From NCBI RefSeq assembly GCF_007859315.1, contig NZ_VOHA01000007.1, positions 310,001-374,000 on the forward strand: a stretch of DNA of 64,000 bases, given 5' to 3'. Within the stretch, counting starts at the first letter, position 1; each line of letters begins with the position of its first letter. A program made the translations under genes and the position numbers. This document shows positions 10,901 through 17,454 of this stretch, piece by piece. The DNA comes from Reyranella sp. CPCC 100927. GTDB lineage: Bacteria > Pseudomonadota > Alphaproteobacteria > Reyranellales > Reyranellaceae. The notes below the pieces were generated by a model. It was given only the letters and a program-made list of their open reading frames with translations. It ran no database searches and had not been told where the DNA came from.

Positions 10901-11002
10901 CACCGGTAGCGAGAACATGGCGCTGCCGCCCACCAGCAGGATCAGCAGGCTCACGACGACCGACAGGATCGGCCGACGCACGAAGATGTCGGTGACGTTC
11001 AT
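7904..11002 (-). CDS. RND efflux pump inner-membrane transporter (AcrB/MexI-like)
   Basis: 1032-residue proton-driven drug/metabolite exporter. The N-terminus MNVTDIFVRRPILSVVVSLL and VRQYPNLESATITV is typical of the HAE-1 family, close to the MexI-type branch as I recall it. There are two sets of six membrane segments with large periplasmic loops after TM1 and TM7, and the proton-relay Asp pair lies in LAIGLVVDDAIVVVENI. It overlaps the adaptor gene upstream by 4 bp, so the two are coupled. No outer-membrane channel gene is present, so a TolC-like protein must come from elsewhere. Expression is predicted from the SoxR-type promoter at 12191-12221. Confidence 0.95.
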   Translation of the reverse strand: MNVTDIFVRRPILSVVVSLLILLVGGSAMFSLPVRQYPNLESATITVTTTYPGATQDVMQGFVTSPIAQSIATASGIEYLTSNSTMGSSQIKAKLVLNANADRAMTEILAKVQQVKYRLPQGVTDPVVTKITDGASAVQYVAFTSDSLSIPQITDFVTRIAQPLFTSIPGVASADLFGSQTLAMRIWIDPNRMAARGLTAGDIAAALRANNVQAAPGQLKGEWTVTDITASTDVKSLDGFRHLVLKSTPDGLVRLSDVATLEIGGQNYTSSALKDDRRSVMVGISPTPDGNPLDIVKAANKLIPDIQALAPPSLGVTSVFDVTHFVNASIAEVEATLIEAVAIVVVVIFLFLGTLRAVIIPVVTIPLSIVGTAALMLMAGFSINLLTLLAMVLAIGLVVDDAIVVVENIHRHIEEGLSPVAAALVGAREIVGPVIAMTITLAAVYAPIGLMGGLTGALFREFAFTLAGSVIVSGIVALTLSPMMTSALLSAKTSESRLARTIEHAMAAVSETYKQALAYTLRARAAVLLVAVSMLMAIVVLFLGTERELAPQEDMGYVFTATRAPQYANIDYTTATSKKVVAIFQQQPEFTFSFFVNGTDGQNHAFGGFVMTDWKTRQRTATDIQNHLYGAVASVTDSSVTPFQPAALPAASGGLPFQMVLRAPDDFATLNAEMEKMKAAAWRSGLFVFVDSDLAFDSPQARIRIDTAKAGDLGVTMQAIADTLAVLVGENYVNRFNFFDRSYDVIPQVRGVDRVTPENLGRYYVRAANGTLVPLSTVVAVDVGVQPNRLPQFNQMNAATLSGVLKPGVTMGQAVDFMAALPRAPGVTIDWMSDSRQYVQEGNRLTISFGFALVVIFLVLAAQYESFRDPLVILVTVPLAICGALTPLYLGFTTLNIYTQIGLVTLIGLISKHGILMVAFANEIQSSKGADRTTAILEAAKVRMRPVLMTTAAMVAGLVPLLFATGAGSASRFAIGIVVVMGMLVGTLFTLFVLPTFYVLLARDHRPSHAGERQRALAAFDDQPAPSPSPPA

Positions 11003-12141
11003 GGCTGCACGGCCGGCGGCAGGGAAGCGGTCTCGCCCGGCTTGACGGTCACGGCGGCGCCGGGCCGCACGCGCAGCTGGCCGCGGGTCACGATGACGTC
11101 GCCATCCTTGAGGCCGCGTTCCACCACGATCCTATCGCCGATGCGCTGGCCCGTGACCACGGGCACGACGTCGGCGGTACCGCCGCCACTGCGCCCCTCC
11201 GCATGGCGCACGACCACCACCGAGTCGCCCGATGCGCTCGCCATGATCGCGGTGAGCGGCACCACCATCGCATTGTCCCGCGGCGGCAACGCGACGCGCG
11301 CCGTCACATACATGCCCGGCCGTAACCGATGGCCTTCGTTGTCGATCACGGCCTGCACGGTGACGTTGCGGGTGCCTTCACCGATCTTGGGCTCGATGGC
11401 GTTGATGCGCGCCTGGAACGTCTGGCTGGGGAAGGGATCGGCGCTGACCGTGACCGTCCCGCCGACCCGCAGCCGCGCGAGCTCCTGCTGCGGCAGCGTG
11501 AAGTTGACATAGAGCCGGTCGAGGTTGGTGAGCGTCGCGACCGGATCGCCGGCATTGACGTACTGGCCGAGATTGACCCGCCGCAGGCCGATCTGGCCGG
11601 GGAAGGGCGCCTTGATCTGTTTCTGCGCGATGCGGGAGTCCAGCTGATCGATGGCGGCGCGGGACTGCGCCAGCTCGGCGTCGGCCTGGTCCAGGCGCGC
11701 CCGGGAATCGGCGCCGGTGGCCGAGAGCGCCGCGGCCCGCTTGTACTGCAGGTCGGCCAGCTGCAGCCGCGCTGCGGCCGCGGCACGGTCGGCCCGTTCG
11801 GGTGCGTCATAGAGCTGCAGCAGCGGCGCACCTGATGCCACCGTGCTGCCGGCCTCGAACCGGATGCTGACGATGCGGCCCGATACTTCCGCCGACAGCA
11901 TCACCTCCTGGACCGATTGCAGCGAGCCGATCGCCTCCAGGAACTGCGGCAGCGTCTCGGGCGTCACCGCCTGCGCCACGACCTCGATGGGATGCGCCGG
12001 GTAGCTGGTGGCGGCGGCCGCACGGCGTTCCTGGCGCCATCCGTAGATGCCGCCCAGCACGGCGCCGACCAGGACGATGGCAGCGGCGATCGATCGCAGA
12101 TGGCGCAAGGCTCCGCGAGGGGCGTCGGATCCTGAACTCAT
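10999..12141 (-). CDS. RND efflux periplasmic adaptor (MFP/HlyD type)
   Basis: 380-residue membrane-fusion protein bridging the RND pump and an outer-membrane channel. It has an N-terminal signal/anchor (residues about 17-38), a lipoyl half-motif SIRFEAGSTVASGAPLLQLYDAPE, an alpha-hairpin coiled coil rich in Ala/Gln/Asp (about 105-160), the second lipoyl half KAPFPGQIGLRRVNLGQYVNAGDPV, then beta-barrel and MP domains. It is the first gene of the efflux operon and the promoter-proximal target of SoxR control. Confidence 0.93.
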   Translation of the reverse strand: MSSGSDAPRGALRHLRSIAAAIVLVGAVLGGIYGWRQERRAAAATSYPAHPIEVVAQAVTPETLPQFLEAIGSLQSVQEVMLSAEVSGRIVSIRFEAGSTVASGAPLLQLYDAPERADRAAAAARLQLADLQYKRAAALSATGADSRARLDQADAELAQSRAAIDQLDSRIAQKQIKAPFPGQIGLRRVNLGQYVNAGDPVATLTNLDRLYVNFTLPQQELARLRVGGTVTVSADPFPSQTFQARINAIEPKIGEGTRNVTVQAVIDNEGHRLRPGMYVTARVALPPRDNAMVVPLTAIMASASGDSVVVVRHAEGRSGGGTADVVPVVTGQRIGDRIVVERGLKDGDVIVTRGQLRVRPGAAVTVKPGETASLPPAVQP

Positions 12142-12190
12142 GTCGATTCCTTGGACCCCGCGGGGTCTTGCAGTGGCAGATCGTGCTGCT

Positions 12191-12221
12191 AGGCTACAAC
12201 CTCAACCATAGTTGAGGTCAA
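12191..12221 (-). promoter_or_regulatory. SoxR-type promoter of the efflux operon
   Basis: Read on the minus strand: -35 TTGACC (12216-12221), a spacer of exactly 19 bp, and -10 TAGCCT (12191-12196). Over-long 19-bp spacers are the hallmark of promoters activated by MerR-family proteins, and the E. coli soxS promoter has the same arrangement. The spacer contains the SoxR box. The leader to the adaptor ATG is about 40 bp. Confidence 0.8.
12200..12217. promoter_or_regulatory. SoxR box (18-bp operator)
   Basis: CCTCAA-CCATAG-TTGAGG, with perfect 6-bp arms matching the conserved ends of the SoxR box (CCTCAA...TTGAGG). It is placed between soxR and the divergent efflux operon. It overlaps an in-frame TTG at 12212 that would otherwise be read as a longer soxR start. 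Confidence 0.88.
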
Positions 12222-12226
12222 GGACG

Positions 12227-12715
12227 ATGAGTGACGATGGTGATGCCAGGGCCGTGCTGTCCGTGGGCGAGGTGGCGACACGCACCGGCGTCGCCGTGTC
12301 GACGATTCATTTCTATGAAAAGAAGGGAATGATCGAGGGGTGGCGCACGGACGGCAATCAGCGCCGCTATCCGCGCGCGGTGCTGCGGCGCGTGACCATC
12401 ATCAAGATCGCGCAGCGGGCCGGCATACCGCTGCATGTCATTCGTGCGTCGCTCGCAGCCATTCCGCCTGACCACACGCCCAATGCGCGGGACTGGGCAC
12501 GCTTCGTGTCGTCCTGGAAGAAGATGCTGGAGGAACGGATCGTCAGCCTGACCCAGCTGCGCGATCAGCTCACCAGCTGCATCGGCTGCGGCTGTCTGTC
12601 GCTGAGGGACTGCCCGCTGCGCAACCCCGGTGACAGGCTCGGCCGCGACGGCCCCGGCCCCCGGCGATTGATCAGTCCCTTCTCCCCGCGCAGGCGGGGA
12701 GAAGGTGGCGCGTAG
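12227..12715 (+). CDS. soxR: Redox-sensitive MerR-family regulator SoxR
   Basis: [2Fe-2S] transcription activator that responds to redox-cycling compounds. From the ATG at 12227 (162 residues) it has a MerR helix-turn-helix (SVGEVATRTGVAVSTIHFYE), a dimerisation helix, and the cluster ligands C118, C121, C123 and C129 in the SoxR pattern C-x2-C-x-C-x5-C (CIGCGCLSLRDC). An upstream TTG start would lie within the operator and is unlikely. The last ~15 residues (SPFSPRRRGEGGA) come from a dispersed palindromic repeat, so the natural C-terminus has been replaced or extended. The neighbouring RND operon is its evident target. Confidence 0.95.
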   Translation: MSDDGDARAVLSVGEVATRTGVAVSTIHFYEKKGMIEGWRTDGNQRRYPRAVLRRVTIIKIAQRAGIPLHVIRASLAAIPPDHTPNARDWARFVSSWKKMLEERIVSLTQLRDQLTSCIGCGCLSLRDCPLRNPGDRLGRDGPGPRRLISPFSPRRRGEGGA

Positions 12716-12735
12716 GGCCGGATGAGGGGCTTCGT
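12678..12735. repeat. Dispersed palindromic repeat at the soxR 3' end
   Basis: Perfect 12-bp arms (CCTTCTCCCCGC / GCGGGGAGAAGG, 12678-12705) with a 4-nt loop, followed by a GGATGAGGGGC-like tail. This type of element is abundant in intergenic DNA of many alphaproteobacteria. Here it provides the soxR C-terminal codons and stop, and could serve as a terminator between soxR and the convergent crotonase gene. Confidence 0.65.
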
Positions 12736-12785
12736 GCCGCTCAATCAGGCAACGCTATGTTGGCCTGCGCGAGGAGAAGGGTACG

Positions 12786-13583
12786 TCACCGCCCCGCGAA
12801 CTTCGCCTCGCGTCCTTCGTTGAATGCCGCGACGCCCTCGCGGAAATCCGCCGTCTCGAAGGCGGCGTCCTGGTTGCCCGCTTCCAGCGCCAGCTGGGCG
12901 GCGAAGTCGTTGGTCGTGCTGACCTGGATCATGCGCTTGATCGCGGCATAGGCCAGCGTCGGGCCGTTGGCCATCTTCAGCGCCAGCGCGCGTGCCGCCG
13001 GCATCAGCGCGTCATCGTCGAGCACCTGGTGGATCAGGCCCCACTGCGCCGCGGTCTCGGCCGGGATCTTCTCGCCCAGCAGCATCATGGCCGATGACCG
13101 GCTGCGGCCGATCAGCCGCGGTAGCAGCCAGGAGCTGCCGCCATCCGGCACCACGCCCAGCCGCACGAAGGCCTGCAGGAAATTCGCCGAGCGTGCGGCC
13201 AGCACGATGTCGGCCGCCAGGGCCAGGCCGCAGCCGAAGCCCGCCGCCGGTCCGTTCACGGCGGCGATGATCGGCTTCGGCGCCGCCGCCATGCGCAACA
13301 ACATGGGATTGACGGTCTTGCGCAGGTTGTCGCCGCCCTGGGCGCGCGCGGTGCCATCCTGGTTGCGCGCGTGCATGTCCTTGAGATCGGCACCGGCGCA
13401 GAAGCCGCGCCCGGCGCCCGTCAGCAGGATGGCGCGTACGCCGTCATCGCCCAGCAGCTGGTTCATCGCCGCCGGCAGTTCCTGCGCCATCACGCCGCTC
13501 ATGGCGTTGAGCCGCGTGGGGCGATTGAGCGTCAGTGTCGCGAGCGGCCCGTCGCGCTCCAGCAAAAGCGTCTCGTAGGTCAC
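12786..13583 (-). CDS. Enoyl-CoA hydratase/isomerase (crotonase family, PaaG-like)
   Basis: 265-residue crotonase-fold enzyme acting on an acyl-CoA. It has the CoA/oxyanion motif AGRGFCAGADLKDM and the second oxyanion region GPAAGFGCGLALAADIVLAA. The second catalytic position is Asp, not Glu (LGVVPDGGSSWLLPRL), the pattern seen in PaaG-type isomerases rather than classical hydratases. The GTG at 13583 is preferred because a GGAGG sits 4-5 bp before it; the ATG six codons upstream (13601) has no such site and abuts a palindromic operator-like sequence. The substrate is unknown. Confidence 0.88.
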   Translation of the reverse strand: MTYETLLLERDGPLATLTLNRPTRLNAMSGVMAQELPAAMNQLLGDDGVRAILLTGAGRGFCAGADLKDMHARNQDGTARAQGGDNLRKTVNPMLLRMAAAPKPIIAAVNGPAAGFGCGLALAADIVLAARSANFLQAFVRLGVVPDGGSSWLLPRLIGRSRSSAMMLLGEKIPAETAAQWGLIHQVLDDDALMPAARALALKMANGPTLAYAAIKRMIQVSTTNDFAAQLALEAGNQDAAFETADFREGVAAFNEGREAKFAGR

Positions 13584-13601
13584 GGTTCCTCCGGCATTCA
13601 A

Positions 13602-13626
13602 TTATCGACCGACCGGTAGGTAATAA
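13602..13626. promoter_or_regulatory. Operator-like palindrome upstream of the crotonase gene
   Basis: A 25-bp imperfect palindrome with TTAT/ATAA ends and a core ACCGACCGGTAGGT; 19 of 25 positions are symmetric. The core resembles TetR-type operators of fatty-acid genes. No tetR gene lies nearby. It is about 19 bp upstream of the GTG start. Confidence 0.4.
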
Positions 13627-13652
13627 CAGAAGCCACCGGCCGGCGCCAGCGA

Positions 13653-14600
13653 TCAGCCCGGTGCGTAGCGGATGACCCAGTCCGGCGGCTCCTGCTCCAG
13701 CCGTCCATCGACCTTGACGCCGCGGTCGCGGGCCCAGCGATAGCCCCACATCGGGCCGAACGGTGTCGCGAAGCGGGTCGGCGCGCGGTAGGCCGGGTCG
13801 GACTGGGCTGCATCGAGGGTCACGAACCGGAAGCCCCGCTGACGGAACAGCGCCAGGATATCCGGCAGGCTGGTGCCGTTGATCCGGTTGAGATGCAGCA
13901 GCATCACCTCGGGCGGCGCGTAGCCCAGCACGCGCCGGTTCAAGTCGGCGTAGTAGTCGATCTGGATCGCGCTGTGGGCGAGATACGCAGCCTTGATCCG
14001 CTGCGCATCGGCGTCGCGTCCGGCGGCCAGTGCCCGGCCATAGGCACGCTCGAACACATAGTCAGAGGTGTCGATGGTCGACGCCGCCAGCGTATAGCCG
14101 CGTGCGCGCAGCAGATCGGCGATGGCATCGCGCCGCGCCGGCGTTTCGCCGGTGTGGTTGAGCGGAAAGCGCACGAAGCGCAGCGTCTTGTTCGCCGCCG
14201 TCATCAGGGGGCGGATGGTCGCGTCGCCGCGGTCGATCTCGGCTGCGATCGCGTCCAGGGACAGTCCGTTGATGTCGGCATGGGAATAGGTGTGGTTGCC
14301 CAGGCTGAGATCGCCGTCGGTCCATGCCGCCAGCAGGCGCCGTACGGCATCCCGTGGCAGGGACTGCACGGTCTTTTCGATGACGAAACCCGTGGCCGGA
14401 ACCTTGTCGCGGCGCAGGACATCGAGGATCCGTCGGTTCAACGCCGCGACGTCGGCCAGCGGCGGCGCCGAAGATCCGGTATCGATGGCGGCAGGCAGGT
14501 CGTCGAACGTGATCGCCACGCGTCTTTCCTGGGCGCTGGCGGTGCCGATGACGAGCAGGTGCACCAGGGCCAGTCGCTGGATCAGTCCGATGACGCTCAC
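13653..14600 (-). CDS. Secreted polysaccharide deacetylase (NodB-homology)
   Basis: 315-residue carbohydrate esterase family 4 protein with a signal peptide ending GTASAQ. The catalytic/metal motifs are VAITFDDLP (Asp-Asp) and GNHTYSH (His-x3-His), and FRFPLNHTGE probably forms the groove. The GTG at 14600 is chosen because GAGG lies 8 bp upstream and the signal peptide follows at once. A reading frame open to 15488 exists, but its extra part is antisense to the transglycosylase gene. It probably removes acetyl groups from a cell-wall or exported glycan, and is divergent from a lytic transglycosylase. Confidence 0.88.
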   Translation of the reverse strand: MSVIGLIQRLALVHLLVIGTASAQERRVAITFDDLPAAIDTGSSAPPLADVAALNRRILDVLRRDKVPATGFVIEKTVQSLPRDAVRRLLAAWTDGDLSLGNHTYSHADINGLSLDAIAAEIDRGDATIRPLMTAANKTLRFVRFPLNHTGETPARRDAIADLLRARGYTLAASTIDTSDYVFERAYGRALAAGRDADAQRIKAAYLAHSAIQIDYYADLNRRVLGYAPPEVMLLHLNRINGTSLPDILALFRQRGFRFVTLDAAQSDPAYRAPTRFATPFGPMWGYRWARDRGVKVDGRLEQEPPDWVIRYAPG

Positions 14601-14690
14601 GTGTCTGGCCTCGAGAGGGAAGCGGGGCAGGGGTGATGGCTGCCGACTGGGGCGTTTGTGCGACGGATGCGCGGATGTGCGGGCTGTGTC

Positions 14691-15659
14691 ATGATTCGCG
14701 CGATGTTGGGGCAGGGGTTGAAGGCGCGCCGGACATCCTGGCATGTCGGCGGTTCCGTGAAGCGATCGGCGGCGTGGTGGCAGCTGGCCGCGCGCGGCGT
14801 GGCGCTGGTTGTCGGCCTGTCGCTGGCATCGGCCCATGCCCAGACCGGGGCCGACGCGGTTGCCGGACCCGACGTCAAGGGACCGGGCCCTTCCGTCGCC
14901 GAGCTCTGTCGCGTGCTGGCGCAGGCGGCTTCGGACAACGACCTGCCCGAGGCCTTCTTCACGCGCCTGATCTGGCAGGAGAGCCGGTTCGATCCCGAAG
15001 CCGTGAGCGAGGCGGGGGCCCAGGGCATCGCGCAATTCATGCCGCAGACCGCCGCCGGGCGCGGGCTGATCAACCCGTTCGATCCGGTGCAGGGCTTGCA
15101 CGAATCGGCCAGCTACCTGCGCGAGCTGCGCGCCACGTTCAGCGGTAATCTGGGGCTGGCGGCGGCGGCCTACAACGCCGGCCCCAGCCGTGTCGAGGCG
15201 TGGATGGCCGGCCGCGGCCTGCTGCCGGGTGAGACACGGGCCTACGTCCATATCGTCACCGGCCATACCGCCGATGCCTGGGCTTCGCGCACGCCACCGA
15301 CGTTCCAGGAGTCCGAGACGACCCGGAAGATGGGCTGCATCGAACTGGCAGCCTCGCTGAAGGAGAGCCAGCGCCGGCGGGTCGCGCTCACGTCGAGCCC
15401 GGCCTGGGGACCCTGGGGCGTGCAGCTCGCCGGCAACTGGTCCGAGGGGCGTGTGCTGGCGACCTACGAGCGGCTGCGTCGCCGACATGCTGCCGTGCTG
15501 GGGGATCGCCTGCCGCTGGTGCTGATCGCGCGCCGCCGCGTACCCTCGCGCTTCATCGTGCGTGTCTCCGAGAACAGCCAGGCGGCCGCCGACTCGTTGT
15601 GCGCCCGGCTGCGCGCCGCCGGCGGCGCCTGCATGGTCCTGCGCAATCCGCGCTACTGA
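14691..15659 (+). CDS. Lytic transglycosylase (SLT domain)
   Basis: Peptidoglycan-cleaving enzyme of the Slt/MltE-like fold. The catalytic Glu is in LIWQESRFDPEAVSEAGAQG, followed by IAQFMPQTA and AAYNAGPSRVEAWM. About 110 C-terminal residues (from ETTRKMGCIEL) form an SPOR-like region (WGVQLAGNWSEGRVLATYERL...). The start is uncertain: a GTG at 14757 begins an ideal signal peptide (VKRSAAWWQLAARG ... ASAHAQ), while ATGs at 14691 and 14703 add an N-terminal tail. It is divergent from the deacetylase, with overlapping promoter regions. Confidence 0.9.
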   Translation: MIRAMLGQGLKARRTSWHVGGSVKRSAAWWQLAARGVALVVGLSLASAHAQTGADAVAGPDVKGPGPSVAELCRVLAQAASDNDLPEAFFTRLIWQESRFDPEAVSEAGAQGIAQFMPQTAAGRGLINPFDPVQGLHESASYLRELRATFSGNLGLAAAAYNAGPSRVEAWMAGRGLLPGETRAYVHIVTGHTADAWASRTPPTFQESETTRKMGCIELAASLKESQRRRVALTSSPAWGPWGVQLAGNWSEGRVLATYERLRRRHAAVLGDRLPLVLIARRRVPSRFIVRVSENSQAAADSLCARLRAAGGACMVLRNPRY

Positions 15660-15773
15660 TTAACGCAACTGTCATCTTGACCTGTCACGGCGAACGAAGC
15701 GCGAGCATCGTCGATCAAGAAAATATCAGGCCGTGGCAACCTTCGCGTTCGTCTTAACCGTAATCGGTAAGTG

Positions 15774-15819
15774 TTTTGCTTGTCACAACATGGTCGGTAC
15801 AAGCAAAATGCTTAGCATT
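15774..15819. repeat. Nested inverted repeats upstream of the secreted protein gene
   Basis: TTTTGCTTGT (15774-15783) and ACAAGCAAAA (15799-15808) form perfect 10-bp arms. The right arm runs into a second, 13-bp palindrome AATGCTTAGCATT (15807-15819). The surrounding 15660-15895 gap holds no gene. These could be an operator pair or alternative hairpins in a leader. Confidence 0.5.
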
Positions 15820-15895
15820 CGTCGGGTCCTGGGGCAGCGGCGTCGCGCCGAGGGGGTAGCGATCGCTTGACCCGGCGTAGCAATGGGAGGCAACG

Positions 15896-16660
15896 ATGCG
15901 GCCCCTGATCCTGGTGGCGACAGCAATGGCCATGTCGTCATGGCACCAGCCGGTCTACGCGCAGCAACCGCAGCAGTCCGCCACGACAGGCCAACCGGCC
16001 AACGCCGACGCGGCGGCGCGCGGCATGGCACAGCGGTTGGGGTACTGTGCCGCGTTCTTCAAACCCGATAGTGCGGCCGCCCAGCAATTCCAGTTCGCTG
16101 GGTTGCTGTCGCAGGCGGACGCAGCCAGGTTCGTGCTGTGGTTCTATTTCTCGGCGTCGACAGCCATTCCCGACCAATGGCGGCAGCCCTACGAGGCGGC
16201 GCGCCTGCACGGCACCCGCGACGCCGCATCGGCCACGCCTGCGCGCATCGCCGACGTCTACAAGTTCTGCAAGCCGGTGACGCCGTCGGCGTCGCTGACC
16301 GATACACCGCCGGCACCGACACCGTCAGGAACGGCGCCGGAGCGTCTGCCGGCGCAGCAGAACGGCACCATGGTGCGCAAGCTCAAGCGCTGCTGGCATG
16401 TTGCCGACACCGGCGGCACGGGCGGGCCGCCGGCCGTCCACGTTGTCGTCGACATGGCGGAGGGCGGCAGGGCGACCGATGCAAGGCTCGATGCCGAGAC
16501 GCAGGCCCAGGTCGCTGGCAGCCCACGCGTGCGGGCCTTTGCCGCCGCGGCGCTGCAGGCGGTGCTGGATCCCCGGTGCCAGCCTTTGCCGTATCCGCGC
16601 GATCGCTATGATCAGTTCCGCCGCTTCGTGCTGACCTTCGATCCGGGCGCGGCGCGGTAA
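15896..16660 (+). CDS. Exported protein with TolA/TonB-C-like C-terminal domain
   Basis: 254 residues. A signal peptide is at 1-22 (ending PVYAQQ), followed by a novel ~100-residue domain with two cysteines (YCAAFF..., YKFCKP) and a Pro/Thr-rich linker (~129-150). The C-terminal ~95 residues resemble the TolA C-terminal/TonB-C fold (VRKLKRCWHVADTGG ... RVRAFAAAALQAVLD ... YDQFRRFVLTFDP). GGGAGG lies 7 bp before the ATG. The function is unknown; a periplasmic interaction role is plausible by analogy. Confidence 0.75.
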   Translation: MRPLILVATAMAMSSWHQPVYAQQPQQSATTGQPANADAAARGMAQRLGYCAAFFKPDSAAAQQFQFAGLLSQADAARFVLWFYFSASTAIPDQWRQPYEAARLHGTRDAASATPARIADVYKFCKPVTPSASLTDTPPAPTPSGTAPERLPAQQNGTMVRKLKRCWHVADTGGTGGPPAVHVVVDMAEGGRATDARLDAETQAQVAGSPRVRAFAAAALQAVLDPRCQPLPYPRDRYDQFRRFVLTFDPGAAR

Positions 16661-16784
16661 CGGCGAGGAGGCCACGGCAGGCGCCGAGGCTTCCGTCCTT
16701 TCGCCCGCGATTCCTCATCGATTTTCTGCCACCCCTTCCTGTCCTGCTATACTACCATCGATTGTATGGAGTGGTGCGGGAACC

Positions 16785-17330
16785 ATGATTGGTCAGTTGT
16801 TGGCAGTGCCTTTGGTTTGGCGGGTCGGGATATTGCTGTCGTTGCTGGCAGCGACCATCGTCGCCGAAAACCTGCATGCGTTTCAGGCCGAGGATGCGGA
16901 AGAAGCGGCTTTGATGCTGCGAGACGGCCGCCAGGCCGCGGCAAAGCCGCTTCACGCCAGCGACACGATCACAGTAGCCGTGTCGTTCGGTTTCACCCGC
17001 ATCTATCGGGTGCACTATACATTCGCCGATGACCAGGGCCGGCAGTGGACCGGCGGCGACCAGATCACGGAAGCAGAATTCGCGAACCTAACCGACCCGT
17101 CGCGACCCGAACTCATGCGAGCCGATGCACGACTCATCGTTCTCTACGATCCCGCCGATCCGACGCGCAACGGCGTTCGTTCCACCTACGAGACCGTGCC
17201 GGGGCCGCGCATGTGGATGGTCATCGCCGCCTTCATCGCAGTCCTGATAACCGGGATCGGGCTGACATGGCGCGTGCACGCGGCCCGATCACGGCGACGG
17301 GCAACCAAGGGAGCTGCCCTGCCGCGGTAG
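16785..17330 (+). CDS. DUF3592-like membrane protein
   Basis: 181 residues with membrane segments near 12-30 and 144-164 flanking an extracytoplasmic beta-rich domain that contains YHVTF-like YRVHYTFADDQGRQW and the DUF3592-style VLYDPADPTRNGVR. This arrangement is typical of DUF3592 proteins, whose function is not known. It stands alone between the TolA-like protein gene and the convergent molybdenum-enzyme operon. Confidence 0.7.
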   Translation: MIGQLLAVPLVWRVGILLSLLAATIVAENLHAFQAEDAEEAALMLRDGRQAAAKPLHASDTITVAVSFGFTRIYRVHYTFADDQGRQWTGGDQITEAEFANLTDPSRPELMRADARLIVLYDPADPTRNGVRSTYETVPGPRMWMVIAAFIAVLITGIGLTWRVHAARSRRRATKGAALPR

Positions 17331-17454
17331 AGCTGGCGCACGCGGTACCGGATGCACGATCTTCGATCCGGGCGAGGCCCGTTGATGTCGCGCTCCGGAA
17401 TGCGATGACGGCACGGTCGTTCCTGGCGGTTTTCCCGCAGCGAGTGATGCCGGG

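Noticed and set aside
14601-15488. N-terminal extension of the polysaccharide deacetylase frame
   Set aside because: The extension is antisense to the lytic transglycosylase and precedes a signal peptide with its own GTG and ribosome site.
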